Below are positions 1 to 7,938 of a stretch of DNA of 26,479 bases, piece after piece. This DNA is from UBA993 sp964389365 (GTDB taxonomy: Bacteria; Bacillota; Dethiobacteria; DTU022). Under the pieces are notes generated by a model. The model saw only the letters and a program-made list of their open reading frames with translations, ran no database searches and was not told the origin of the DNA. The position numbers and the translations under genes are program-made. The stretch covers positions 1-26,479 of the forward strand of contig CAYMDO010000029.1 in the NCBI GenBank assembly GCA_964389365.1, read 5' to 3'. Within the stretch, counting starts at the first letter, position 1. Each line of letters opens with the position of its first letter.

Positions 1-155
1 TCGGTTTTCAAAGAACAAATATATCTGGTTGATTAGGCGATGCCTAAGCAGTTACTTTTATCTTATAAAATCGTTACCCGTTTTGCATGCGACACGTGTC
101 AGGAAATTAAACATCGGAAGTTGAATAGGCAGATATGGCACACCTATACTTTCTA
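1..155. other. Flank without recognisable gene
   Basis: This is the stretch downstream of the YqeC-MocA gene, up to the left edge. I see no credible coding frame and no hairpin followed by a T-run that would end the minus-strand operon. A perfect 10-bp palindrome, GACACGTGTC, lies at 91-100. Its role is unknown. Confidence 0.4.
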
Positions 156-1547
156 TTAATACCTGTCTTTTTTCCGGAGGCGGGCATAATCAGCAGGGGT
201 ATCAAGATCGGTTACGACAGACAAATCCCCGACTTCGAAATAATCAATGTCTTCTTTGGCCAGATTACCAAACAGTGAACGACCGCCCTGATCGCCTTCA
301 ATATTTTCCAGTAAAGGCCAGATTCGGCGATCAAAAATATTAGGGTTACCTCTTTTCCCCATATAAATCGGGCATGTAACCAGCTTAAGTTTTTCCCTGT
401 AGCTGTTGATCAACAGTCTGTAGAGTTCAGTTGTAACAAGTGGTTGATCTGCCAGCACGAACAGTGCGCCCTGTATTGAACTGTCTACAGCTTTGAGGCC
501 GGTTTTCAGCGACGATGAAAGACCGCGCTCAGGATTATGGTTTTCCACAACCTGGCAATTATACTTAGCGGCCAGGCCACTAAGGTTACTGCCGGGCCTG
601 GTCACGGCAATAACCTGCTCCGCCCCCGCTTTTAAAACAGACCTGAGTGTTGTTTCAAAAACAGTGCTGTCCCCGAAGATTAAATTAAGCTTATCTTTAC
701 CCATTCTTTTTGAAGAACCTGCAGCCAGAATTATGGCGGCAACAGCGACAGGCGGTTTGTTAAACGAAGTATTTAATAGGATTTTTACCGGGTTTGAATC
801 TGCCGCAGCTGTAAGCATTAATTTTTCAAAATGCCTGTTTTGTGCGATCAGCAGATCAAGCAGATCAAGCGCGGCTGTAGCCGGGTTAGCAAGAACGTCA
901 GCTTTATTTAGGATCGCTTGAACTTTCGCTGAAGGAGACTGTTTGCAAGCTATCTCCTGCATCGCGCTAAAACTTCTAGCCAGCACAGCGCTTTTTATTT
1001 CTGTTCCCGGGTGAAGCCTGACAGAAGCACAAAACTCGTCTACGCGATGGATCGTATCCTCGTTAACCGTTTTACCTAAAGCATCGGCACCAATCACGGC
1101 AAATACCAGGTTGCTGGCGGAGGGTATCAGGGGTTCGTGTTCACTATGGCCTTTAAGCGGCTTCCCCCTGGCACCATCTGCTTCAACCAGGGTAAAAACA
1201 TTCAGCTCTCTAAAAATGCGGTCAACATGACCAGTTTCGAGGCCGACCAGTTTTTTGTCAGCACCGATCTCACTGCCGATCACAACTAGATTATGTTCCT
1301 TAAGTATTTCCGATAGGACAGTAAAAGCTCGATCAAAAACCGGAAACAGCACCAGTGGCAGGTCATTCGGTGGATATATTTTAGTGGTTGTAGTAATTAC
1401 TGTTTTTTTGCGCGCAGCTGCAAGTTCGTGCGCCAGCTTAAACAACAGAGAGGTTTTCCCGCCCGCACCGATAAACGATACCAAAACTGGATCGGTTATA
1501 CCGGCAGAGCGATAAAGCGAGAGCTGTTCCAGAAAGTTACCTCCCAC
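156..1547 (-). CDS. YqeC-MocA fusion, Mo-hydroxylase maturation protein
   Basis: This protein fuses two enzymes of selenium-dependent molybdenum hydroxylase maturation. Residue numbers count from the most upstream possible start, a GTG at 1601. The N-terminal YqeC part (about 38-275) has a P-loop-like GAGGKT at 45-50, TTTTK at about 70-74 and the family-typical VEADGARGKPLK at 139-150. The C-terminal part (about 285-481) is a MocA/MobA-like nucleotidyltransferase with LAAGSSKRMGKDK at 292-304. MocA-type enzymes add CMP to molybdopterin, giving the cytosine dinucleotide cofactor used by hydroxylases. The start is uncertain. The 1601 GTG overlaps the upstream gene by 50 bases and has a poor ribosome site. 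The GTG at 1547 is listed as a conservative choice. The best ribosome site, GGAGGT at 1539-1544, points to a CTG at 1532, which would place GAGGKT at residue 22. It is the last gene of the yqeB cluster. The domain call is firm; the exact start is not. Confidence 0.85.
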   Translation of the reverse strand: MGGNFLEQLSLYRSAGITDPVLVSFIGAGGKTSLLFKLAHELAAARKKTVITTTTKIYPPNDLPLVLFPVFDRAFTVLSEILKEHNLVVIGSEIGADKKLVGLETGHVDRIFRELNVFTLVEADGARGKPLKGHSEHEPLIPSASNLVFAVIGADALGKTVNEDTIHRVDEFCASVRLHPGTEIKSAVLARSFSAMQEIACKQSPSAKVQAILNKADVLANPATAALDLLDLLIAQNRHFEKLMLTAAADSNPVKILLNTSFNKPPVAVAAIILAAGSSKRMGKDKLNLIFGDSTVFETTLRSVLKAGAEQVIAVTRPGSNLSGLAAKYNCQVVENHNPERGLSSSLKTGLKAVDSSIQGALFVLADQPLVTTELYRLLINSYREKLKLVTCPIYMGKRGNPNIFDRRIWPLLENIEGDQGGRSLFGNLAKEDIDYFEVGDLSVVTDLDTPADYARLRKKDRY

Positions 1548-1551
1548 TGAA

Positions 1552-1824
1552 TTACCCGGCACGAAAAAAACAGCGGTCTGCGCATTCCATGCCGTTGTCA
1601 CCTTTGGTAATACCTTTTCCGGCTCGCGGGCATTTCACGGCCGATATTTTGTGGTGCGGACAAATGACCCAACCGGATTCATCAATATGATCTCCGCCGC
1701 AATAGCGGCATTGCTGACCCCGGCCGGTAATAACAAGGTCTGATATTTCACGCAGCTTACGGCAGTTATGGCAGTAGCAATATTCAGCTTCAGGATCGAT
1801 TTGCCTGCTTTTTTCCACAGTCAT
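1552..1824 (-). CDS. Cys-rich small protein, putative zinc-binding
   Basis: I do not recognise a named family for this 90-residue protein. It contains nine cysteines: C16, C18 and C21, then C39 and C42 (CRYCGG), C55, C65, C81 and C85. This pattern suggests one or two zinc ribbons or another metal site, with no signal peptide or membrane segment. A good ribosome site (GGAGG) precedes the ATG. The ATG lies two bases after the yqeB stop, and the stop lies just upstream of the YqeC-MocA start region, so the three genes look translationally coupled. The position suggests a role in molybdenum or selenium cofactor handling for the nearby hydroxylase. That is inference from neighbours only. Confidence 0.75.
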   Translation of the reverse strand: MTVEKSRQIDPEAEYCYCHNCRKLREISDLVITGRGQQCRYCGGDHIDESGWVICPHHKISAVKCPRAGKGITKGDNGMECADRCFFRAG

Positions 1825-1826
1825 AA

Positions 1827-2627
1827 CTATTCCTCCCGAAAGTAGCGGTTTAAAATAGCTTCGAGGACGCCGCCTCCAACAGCCATAGCTTTATCGGAGA
1901 TCGCCGTGTAATCAATTACTAGGCCCCGGGGGTCAATATCGCCGACTTTGGTTCCTTTTTTTATGTACATGCCGGGGTAAAGCAGGCCTCTGAGCAACCC
2001 ATTGATTTCTGCTTTAACAGGTGTCCCATGAACAGTAGCAATTACTTCATCTTTCTCTACCAATTCACCAATTTCTTTTACCGGCTTGAATATCCCGTCC
2101 ACCGGGGCACGTAAAAGCCTTTCCCTGCCACAACCGTCTATCATACCCGGCTCACCGGTATTAATGGCGGCTGAACCGGAATAAATAACCTTTCCCAGGT
2201 GATGGCCCCGCTTGGTCTCTACCACGGCATCAACGTCTACACCGGCTTCAAATCCCGGCCCGAGACCTATCACCAGCTCGGCATCAGTAATTTTGGTGAC
2301 CACGTTCCCTTTAGCCATGCTCGCATCGATTAAAATATTAGGTTTCAAAGCTGTTATCGAATCGCCTTTTGCGTCAATCAGCACTGGGACCGATTTATTT
2401 GAAAAATATTTTTCTACCTGATGAACTGATGGGCATAGTTCAGCTTTTATCCCTTCAACCGTAATAATATTTTGATATACCGCGGTTGCAAACGATACAG
2501 TCCGACGAACTACCAAAGGCCGTCTGAGCTCAAGCATTACAATTTTAAAACCAGATCTCCAAAGTCGGTGCGCAACTCCGGTTGCCAGATCGCCTGCTCC
2601 CCTGAACATAACTAGACGAGGGATCAC
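1827..2627 (-). CDS. yqeB: YqeB family selenium-dependent Mo hydroxylase maturation protein
   Basis: This is a 266-residue YqeB (EF2563-type) protein, a marker of selenium-dependent molybdenum hydroxylase systems. Its biochemical role is unproven in the family; it is thought to help supply or insert the labile selenium or the cofactor. The N-terminus carries a nucleotide-binding-like FRGAGDLATGVAHRL at about 8-22. The C-terminal third has GRERLLRAPVDGIFKPV followed by short beta-rich segments of biotinyl/lipoyl-like appearance (PVDGIFKP...VEKDEVIATVHGTP). The length is normal for the family. The start is a GTG with AGAGG seven bases upstream. It opens a three-gene group (yqeB, Cys-rich protein, YqeC-MocA) separated from the hydroxylase genes by a strong hairpin. 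Confidence 0.88.
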   Translation of the reverse strand: MIPRLVMFRGAGDLATGVAHRLWRSGFKIVMLELRRPLVVRRTVSFATAVYQNIITVEGIKAELCPSVHQVEKYFSNKSVPVLIDAKGDSITALKPNILIDASMAKGNVVTKITDAELVIGLGPGFEAGVDVDAVVETKRGHHLGKVIYSGSAAINTGEPGMIDGCGRERLLRAPVDGIFKPVKEIGELVEKDEVIATVHGTPVKAEINGLLRGLLYPGMYIKKGTKVGDIDPRGLVIDYTAISDKAMAVGGGVLEAILNRYFREE

Positions 2628-2710
2628 CTGTTTGCCTCTTTAACATTAGTTTTCTATAGCGTGTTAATTATACTACATAGCGGAGCTTCTGCTTTATATT
2701 TGTCAAGTTA

Positions 2711-2747
2711 TATATAAAGGAGTACGGGAGCCCGTACCCCTTTATAT
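2711..2747 (-). terminator. Strong hairpin between hydroxylase genes and yqeB
   Basis: Two 17-base arms (2712-2728 and 2731-2747) form a near-perfect inverted repeat. Read as minus-strand RNA, the single mismatch becomes a G-U pair, so the hairpin fits minus transcription best. It ends in an A/U-rich stem base (UUUAUAUAUAA) rather than a pure U-tract. It probably terminates or attenuates transcription after the molybdopterin subunit gene, or stabilises the 3' end, which would let yqeB be expressed at a lower level. Confidence 0.6.
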
Positions 2748-2761
2748 TACTGCCGGTATAT

Positions 2762-5059
2762 TTACTTTTTCGCTTTAATAGCTTGCCAGACACGTTCAGG
2801 CGTCAGCGGAAAAGTATTGACATCAATATCGAGTGCATCGCATACAGCGTTGGCAATAGCGGGTGCCACTCCAATCATCGGTTGTTCACCGATACCCCGG
2901 GCGCCGTACGGCCCGTTTTCTTCGGGAGTTTCGATGATAAAACAGTCGATATGCGGTGTGATGTCAATAGAGGCAATCTTGTAGTCGGTAAAGTTGCGGT
3001 TGAGCATGACGCCCTTGTCAAACTTTACTTCTTCGTAAAGAGCGGTAGAAAGCCCCATAATCGCTCCGCCACGCAGCTGCACTTCGCAAAGCTTCGGGTT
3101 CACAGCCTTGCCGGCATCGATCGACCCGGCCAGCTGCAATACCGTAATCACCCCGGTTTCCGGGTCAACTTCCACTTCAGCCGCAGTTGCGCCGAAGCAG
3201 TAGAAAAGCCCTGGGTTACCCTGACCGGTTTCCGGGTCAAGGTTGGTCATATTTGTAGGTACAAAGGAACCACGGCCGATTATCGGACCGGCTATACCTT
3301 CACCTGTACATTTCTTGCAGCTGTCAGCCACTTCGCGTATAGTAGCCTTAATATTCGGATCTTTAGTCGAAAAAACTACCTTGCCGTCATAAGTAAGATC
3401 TTCAGCAGGCACCGCAAGCAGGTTTGCAGCAATTCTATAGATTTGGCCCATGGCATCTGCCGCGGCCATTTTGACTGAATTGCCGCAGGTGTAGGTTACC
3501 CTGCTGCCCACGCTCTGCCACTCGTAAGGTGTAAAATCGGTATCGGGTACTTTAATATCGATTTTTTCAACGGGAATGTTTAAGCCTTCAGCCGCTATCT
3601 GGCTGATCGAAGTCAGCATACCCTGGCCCATTTCAGTTGCGCCTACCATAACATGGGCGCTGCCATCTTCATTGATGCGGATAATGGCTGACGATGCGGC
3701 ATTGCTTGGCTGAGCAGGGCATTTCACAAGACCGGCAATCCCTTTTCCACGGAATTTACCCTCTTTTTTGCCCCAGCCGATTTTTTCTGCCACCACTTTC
3801 AGGCATTTATCAAATGCGACATGACGAACTACCTGGCCTGCTGCAGTAGTTGAACCTTCTTTCATCCCGTTGATCAGGCGAACTTCCAGCGGATCCATCT
3901 TCAGTTCTCTGGCTATCTCTTCGATCTGGCGTTCGATTCCCCACTGCATTTCGCACATCCCAAAACCGCGTACCGGACCGCCAATCGAGTTGTTTGTATA
4001 GACACAGTATGAATCGGTCTTAACATTTGGGATGTCGTAAGCGCCAGATGAGCTGTAACCGGCCGCCCTGACTATATTTACGCCATATTCAGTATAAGCG
4101 CCACCATCCCAAACCATTTTATATTCCAGAGCCGTAATACGTCCGTCTTTACGTACCCCCGTCTTAAGATTTGAGTAGAGTCCCTGGCGCATAAAAGTAC
4201 CCTGCATATCTTCTTCACGGTTAAAAACAATTTTTACGACATAGCCGGGAAATTTCATGGCAATCGGTATAACCAATCCTTCGAGGGAAGCGCCGGCTTT
4301 GCAGCCAAATCCACCACCGATATAACTTGAAATTACTCTTATATTATGCAGCGGAAGTTCAAAAGCCTTGGCCAGCAGCTGCCGGACTACGTTTGGTGAT
4401 TGAGCAGTGCTCCAAACAGTGAGCTTTCCCCCCGGGCTCCATTGTGCAGCAGCCTTATGTGTTTCTATCGGGACATGCTGCATCTGGGGCACATGGAAAT
4501 CCCTTTCGATAATCAGGTCTGCTTCAGCAAACCCTTTTTCAATGTCGCCCTTGCGCAGTTTGAAGTGATTGCTGATATTTGTGCCTGGTACAGGGTAGAA
4601 TATCGGCACTCTCTCGTATGTTTCAAGGTTTTCGTGCACTAGGGGAGCGCCGGGTTTCATGCCTTCACGTGGATCAAAAACTCCGGGCAGCGCTTCGCAT
4701 TCAACATCGATCAATTCAACAGCTTCAAAAGCAGCCCTTTCGCTTGTTGCGGCCACAATAGCGACCGGTTCACCGATAAAGCGCACCTTATCAACGGCGA
4801 CAAAGTTCCTGTCAACCAGGTAAAGCCCGATTTTATTGGGATAGTCTTTACCGGTCATGACTACTTTAACGCCCGGATGAGCCACAGCTTTGGATACATC
4901 CAGTTTCTTGATCTTACCATGCGGGATTGTGCTCTTTTTCATCTTGACATAAAGAAGCGGGCCGAGAAAACGATCGTCAATGTACTCGGCAGCGCCGGTT
5001 ACCTTATCAACAGCGTCTTTACGCTGTAATGAAGTTCCCACATACTTTAAATCTGCCAT
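2762..5059 (-). CDS. xdhA: Xanthine dehydrogenase-type molybdopterin subunit
   Basis: This is the large catalytic subunit (765 residues) of a three-subunit molybdenum hydroxylase, most likely hydroxylating xanthine or another purine in the cytoplasm. It has the N-terminal aldehyde-oxidase a/b hammerhead (about 15-125), then the Mo-pterin domains. Visible signatures are GGGFGCKAG (Q-loop region), GPVRGFGMCEMQWG, GATEMGQGMLTSISQIA and GARGIGEQPMIG. In the last of these, E725 is in the position of the active-site glutamate of the family. The ATG has a strong AGGAGG site. The order FAD, 2Fe-2S, Mo subunit is transcribed as one unit. YqeB/YqeC downstream suggest the labile-selenium type, which carries no selenocysteine; none is seen here. 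The purine substrate is inferred from PucR, NCS2 and AllFG next door. Nicotinate or other N-heterocycles remain possible. Confidence 0.85.
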   Translation of the reverse strand: MADLKYVGTSLQRKDAVDKVTGAAEYIDDRFLGPLLYVKMKKSTIPHGKIKKLDVSKAVAHPGVKVVMTGKDYPNKIGLYLVDRNFVAVDKVRFIGEPVAIVAATSERAAFEAVELIDVECEALPGVFDPREGMKPGAPLVHENLETYERVPIFYPVPGTNISNHFKLRKGDIEKGFAEADLIIERDFHVPQMQHVPIETHKAAAQWSPGGKLTVWSTAQSPNVVRQLLAKAFELPLHNIRVISSYIGGGFGCKAGASLEGLVIPIAMKFPGYVVKIVFNREEDMQGTFMRQGLYSNLKTGVRKDGRITALEYKMVWDGGAYTEYGVNIVRAAGYSSSGAYDIPNVKTDSYCVYTNNSIGGPVRGFGMCEMQWGIERQIEEIARELKMDPLEVRLINGMKEGSTTAAGQVVRHVAFDKCLKVVAEKIGWGKKEGKFRGKGIAGLVKCPAQPSNAASSAIIRINEDGSAHVMVGATEMGQGMLTSISQIAAEGLNIPVEKIDIKVPDTDFTPYEWQSVGSRVTYTCGNSVKMAAADAMGQIYRIAANLLAVPAEDLTYDGKVVFSTKDPNIKATIREVADSCKKCTGEGIAGPIIGRGSFVPTNMTNLDPETGQGNPGLFYCFGATAAEVEVDPETGVITVLQLAGSIDAGKAVNPKLCEVQLRGGAIMGLSTALYEEVKFDKGVMLNRNFTDYKIASIDITPHIDCFIIETPEENGPYGARGIGEQPMIGVAPAIANAVCDALDIDVNTFPLTPERVWQAIKAKK

Positions 5060-5078
5060 TTAGATTCCTCCTTTCACC

Positions 5079-5552
5079 TTATTTTTTTGCAGAGGCCTTG
5101 ATCGCCTCTCTGATTTCCTGGTAAGAGCCACAGCGACAGAGGTTACCGCTGAGCGCATCGTTAATGTCCTCATCTGTCGGGTTTGGCTTTCGATGTAGCA
5201 AGGCTTTGCCGGCCATGATCATCCCCGGCGTGCAATAGCCACACTGGAATGCGGAATGATCAATAAAAGTTTGCTGCAGTTTATCAAGCTCACCGTTTTT
5301 AGAGAGGCCCTCAATCGTTACTAGGTCTTTGCCGTCAAGTTCAACCGCAAGAACTAGGCAGCTGTTGACAGGTTTACCATCTAACAATACGGTGCATGCC
5401 CCGCACTCACCAATTTCACAGCCTTCTTTTGTGCCGGTTAAGTGCAGTTCTTCACGGATAAACTTAAGGAGAGTCTGTCCTGCAACAGCTTCCCGTGACT
5501 CTCGATCACCGTTGAGTGTAAAGGTAATGTTTATTTTTTTAGTCATTTTCAC
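5079..5552 (-). CDS. xdhC: Molybdenum hydroxylase 2Fe-2S subunit
   Basis: This is the small iron-sulfur subunit (157 residues) that relays electrons from the molybdenum centre to FAD. The N-terminal plant-ferredoxin-like domain has C45, C50, C53 and C65 (CEIGECGAC...C). The C-terminal four-helix domain has C104, C107, C139 and C141 (CGYC...CRC). All eight ligands for two 2Fe-2S clusters are therefore present. The gene overlaps the end of the FAD-subunit gene by 14 bases from a GTG at 5552. An ATG two codons later is equally possible, using GGGGTG as ribosome site. The coupling fits fixed stoichiometry. Symbol usage (xdhC versus others) varies between organisms. Confidence 0.92.
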   Translation of the reverse strand: MKMTKKINITFTLNGDRESREAVAGQTLLKFIREELHLTGTKEGCEIGECGACTVLLDGKPVNSCLVLAVELDGKDLVTIEGLSKNGELDKLQQTFIDHSAFQCGYCTPGMIMAGKALLHRKPNPTDEDINDALSGNLCRCGSYQEIREAIKASAKK

Positions 5553-6378
5553 ACCCCATTATCTGTTCAAGGCCACGGCGGACCAGGACCTCGGCAATAT
5601 GGTAGCGATATTCTCTTGAACCCCTTAGGTCGGTAATCGGGGATATGTCATCTATTACCAGTTTAGCAGCTCTGGCCCAGTCTTTTTCGCCCCCGTCGTT
5701 AATCACTTTCTCGACCGTATGGGCCCTGACCGGTGTCGGGGCTACTGCACCGACTGCAATACGTACCTTTCCACCCCAATTTTGAAGGGCGACACCAACC
5801 GTGGAAAGATCTACAGAACCGGTACGGGAAGCTTTTAAGTAAACACCTTTACCGACAGGGTAGGGCTTTGGGATCACAACTGAATAAACAAGCTCGCCTT
5901 TTTGCAGCGCAGTTTTGCCAGGTCCGAGGAAAAATTCCTCGATCGGCATTGAACGCTGCTGACCGGGTCCAACCAAATTAATTACTGCACCCAAACTATA
6001 AAGAGGTGCCGCTGTATCGGCAGCCGGGGAAGCGTTACAGAGATTACCGGCCAGCGTTGCCCGGTTGCGAATCGGGTAACTGCCCACACTGTGTGCCCCT
6101 TCAGCAAGCGGAGTGGCATTCTTTATAATTGGTTCGAACTGGGCAACCTGGTTCAGGGTTACTGCAGCGCCAATAGTGATGCCGGTGTTGTCTTCTTTTA
6201 AGACTTTAAGCTCTTCCAAGTCTTTAATGTCAACCAGCAGTCTGGGCGTAAATTTTCCACCGCGCATCCCTACAATCAGGTCAGTCCCGCCGGCCAACAA
6301 AAAATTATGCTCGTTAGTTTGTAAAAAATCAAAAGCCTGCTTTAAATTGGCGCATTTTACATAATCAAATGAAAGCAT
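5539..6378 (-). CDS. xdhB: Molybdenum hydroxylase FAD-binding subunit
   Basis: This is the FAD subunit (279 residues, CoxM/XdhB family), which passes electrons from the iron-sulfur subunit to NAD+ or another acceptor. The PCMH-type FAD domain is marked by LLAGGTDLIVGMR (27-39) and by SVGSYPIRNRATLAGNLCNA (97-116), followed by SPAADTAAPL. A CO-dehydrogenase-flavoprotein C-terminal domain follows (about 175-275). The ATG has a good GGAGGTGAG ribosome site. The gene lies about 40 bases after allG and overlaps the 2Fe-2S gene, so allG and the hydroxylase are probably one transcript. Confidence 0.92.
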   Translation of the reverse strand: MLSFDYVKCANLKQAFDFLQTNEHNFLLAGGTDLIVGMRGGKFTPRLLVDIKDLEELKVLKEDNTGITIGAAVTLNQVAQFEPIIKNATPLAEGAHSVGSYPIRNRATLAGNLCNASPAADTAAPLYSLGAVINLVGPGQQRSMPIEEFFLGPGKTALQKGELVYSVVIPKPYPVGKGVYLKASRTGSVDLSTVGVALQNWGGKVRIAVGAVAPTPVRAHTVEKVINDGGEKDWARAAKLVIDDISPITDLRGSREYRYHIAEVLVRRGLEQIMGCEND

Positions 6379-6417
6379 TTAACTGGCTCACCTCCGTTAT
6401 CAAATTTTAAACACAGC

Positions 6418-7719
6418 TTACTTGGCCAGTTCTTTAAGCGCGGCAACAAAAATTTCCATCGGCGGTTTAACAATTCCTGCCCCGACCTGTCCGATCCCGG
6501 GCTCTTTATGGGCAATACCGGTATTTATACGCGGAACAATACCTCTTTCCACTACCTTACGTATGTCAATTCCGGTCGGTGTACCTTTAAAATCCATTGC
6601 AGGGATATTGAAATTGTTATTCTCTGCAACTGTAATTTCAAACATTTCGTTAGTTGCTTCAAAAGCATCGGCCGGCGAACCACCGATAAAGTTAACTATA
6701 GCAGGTGCAGCCGCCATGGCGAAGCCGCCAATGCCGACTGTTTCGGTAATTACGCTGTCCCCGATATCGGGGTTGGCATCCGCTGCGCTAAAGCCCGAGA
6801 AGTAGAGGCCGTCAGGAACGTTGGCCGGTGCGGTAAACCATTGATCGCCGGTACTGCTGACCCTGATTCCGAAATCAGTTCCGTTGCGGGCCATGGTGGT
6901 AACCACCGTTGAGTTCTCCACACCATGAGCGGCCAGAGCCATGCTCTTGCAGGCAGCCATAATGGCGTTAAGCGAAGTTAAATCGTTGCTGTGCATGAAA
7001 GCCAACACTTCGGCAGCTGCAGATGCTTTTTTACCATTAAAATATTCCGAAACGTTTGAAAGATCTAGTCGAGGTACATCGTAATCGGTTTTCTTGCCCC
7101 ATTGTGTTTCAACTATAAAAGGCGCAATACTGCGTATGAAAAGCGATGTGGTAGCCCTGTTGCGGTTGTGGCCGTCGTCTCCCATGTGCAGTGCCTGTGC
7201 AATGATCGATTTAATATCAACTCCGTTGGCCAGGTGAACTGCTTCTTTGATTACCGGGGCATATACTTCATCGAGCCACTTAAGGCGATTTAAGACAGAC
7301 TCATCGTAAGCACCGTAACGCAGTACTTTACCATAACCTTCATTCATATTCGAGTAGGTAAAACCGCCCCATTCCTTATCTTCAAGGATAAAAACCATCT
7401 GCGAAGGGGTGGTAACCCCTGCCATTGGGCCGACCGTATTATAGTGGTGGCAGGGCGCAAATTCAATTGAACCGGAAGCTGCCAGTTTTTCTGCTTCTTC
7501 ACGGGTTTTCGCTTTACCTTCATAAATCAAGCCACCGATAATCGCACCCTTAAGAGGCCCGCTCATCCTATCCCAGGTAATCGGTGGTCCGGCATGGAGA
7601 AAAAGGTTGTCCTTCATACCCGGAATTACATCTTTTGCCCGTCCGACATCAACCCATACCGGCCTGGAAAGCATCATTCTCTTTACTGCTTCCTGATTTG
7701 CCTGATCAACTTTACTCAC
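6418..7719 (-). CDS. allG: Oxamate carbamoyltransferase subunit AllG (DUF1116)
   Basis: This is a 433-residue DUF1116 protein of the YlbE/AllG family. In E. coli, AllF, AllG and AllH are reported to form oxamate carbamoyltransferase, which converts oxalurate and phosphate to oxamate and carbamoyl phosphate in anaerobic allantoin use. Family signatures are LHAGPPITW (41-49), SGPLKGA, APCHHYNTVGPMAG (88-101) and MGDDGHNRN. The start is a GTG preceded by GGAGGTG. It follows the 53-residue FdrA-domain gene by 23 bases and precedes the hydroxylase genes, so ring oxidation and carbamoyl transfer appear to be co-expressed. The family assignment is firm. The reaction here is inferred from the E. coli system. 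Confidence 0.87.
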   Translation of the reverse strand: MSKVDQANQEAVKRMMLSRPVWVDVGRAKDVIPGMKDNLFLHAGPPITWDRMSGPLKGAIIGGLIYEGKAKTREEAEKLAASGSIEFAPCHHYNTVGPMAGVTTPSQMVFILEDKEWGGFTYSNMNEGYGKVLRYGAYDESVLNRLKWLDEVYAPVIKEAVHLANGVDIKSIIAQALHMGDDGHNRNRATTSLFIRSIAPFIVETQWGKKTDYDVPRLDLSNVSEYFNGKKASAAAEVLAFMHSNDLTSLNAIMAACKSMALAAHGVENSTVVTTMARNGTDFGIRVSSTGDQWFTAPANVPDGLYFSGFSAADANPDIGDSVITETVGIGGFAMAAAPAIVNFIGGSPADAFEATNEMFEITVAENNNFNIPAMDFKGTPTGIDIRKVVERGIVPRINTGIAHKEPGIGQVGAGIVKPPMEIFVAALKELAK

Positions 7720-7742
7720 TTAGTTCACACCTCCAAGAATAT

Positions 7743-7904
7743 TTATTTTAATTTATCGAGCAGGCTGAGCAGATCTTCATCACCCATTGCGGGCGGTTGC
7801 CAGCGTACATGCATAACTGGTGTTTCACGATCTTTCAGGGTTTTGGCAAAACCTTCAAGCCCCATATTAATTACCTTCAGTTCTTTTTCAAAAAGCTCTT
7901 TCAT
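7743..7904 (-). CDS. Detached FdrA C-terminal domain protein (53 aa)
   Basis: This is a 53-residue ORF lying between allF and allG. It starts at an ATG with GGGAGGG eight bases upstream. The sequence includes LKVINMGLEGFAKTL and PVMHVRWQPPA, and ends in a Leu-rich helix. This matches, from memory, the extreme C-terminus of E. coli FdrA (VINIGL...PVVHYQW...LARLLERL). The long AllF protein upstream stops without this segment, so FdrA appears split into two polypeptides here. It probably joins the AllFGH complex as a separate subunit. It is easily missed because of its size. Confidence 0.82.
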   Translation of the reverse strand: MKELFEKELKVINMGLEGFAKTLKDRETPVMHVRWQPPAMGDEDLLSLLDKLK

Positions 7905-7938
7905 CAAACAATCCCTCCCCGATCACTGATAAAATCCC

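Noticed and set aside
493..921. Long plus-strand frame opposite the YqeC-MocA gene
   Set aside because: It is antisense to a well-supported gene, has no recognisable motif and no ribosome site.
2783..3478. 231-codon plus-strand frame inside the molybdopterin subunit gene
   Set aside because: It lies fully within conserved coding sequence of the opposite strand; the composition looks like a shadow frame.
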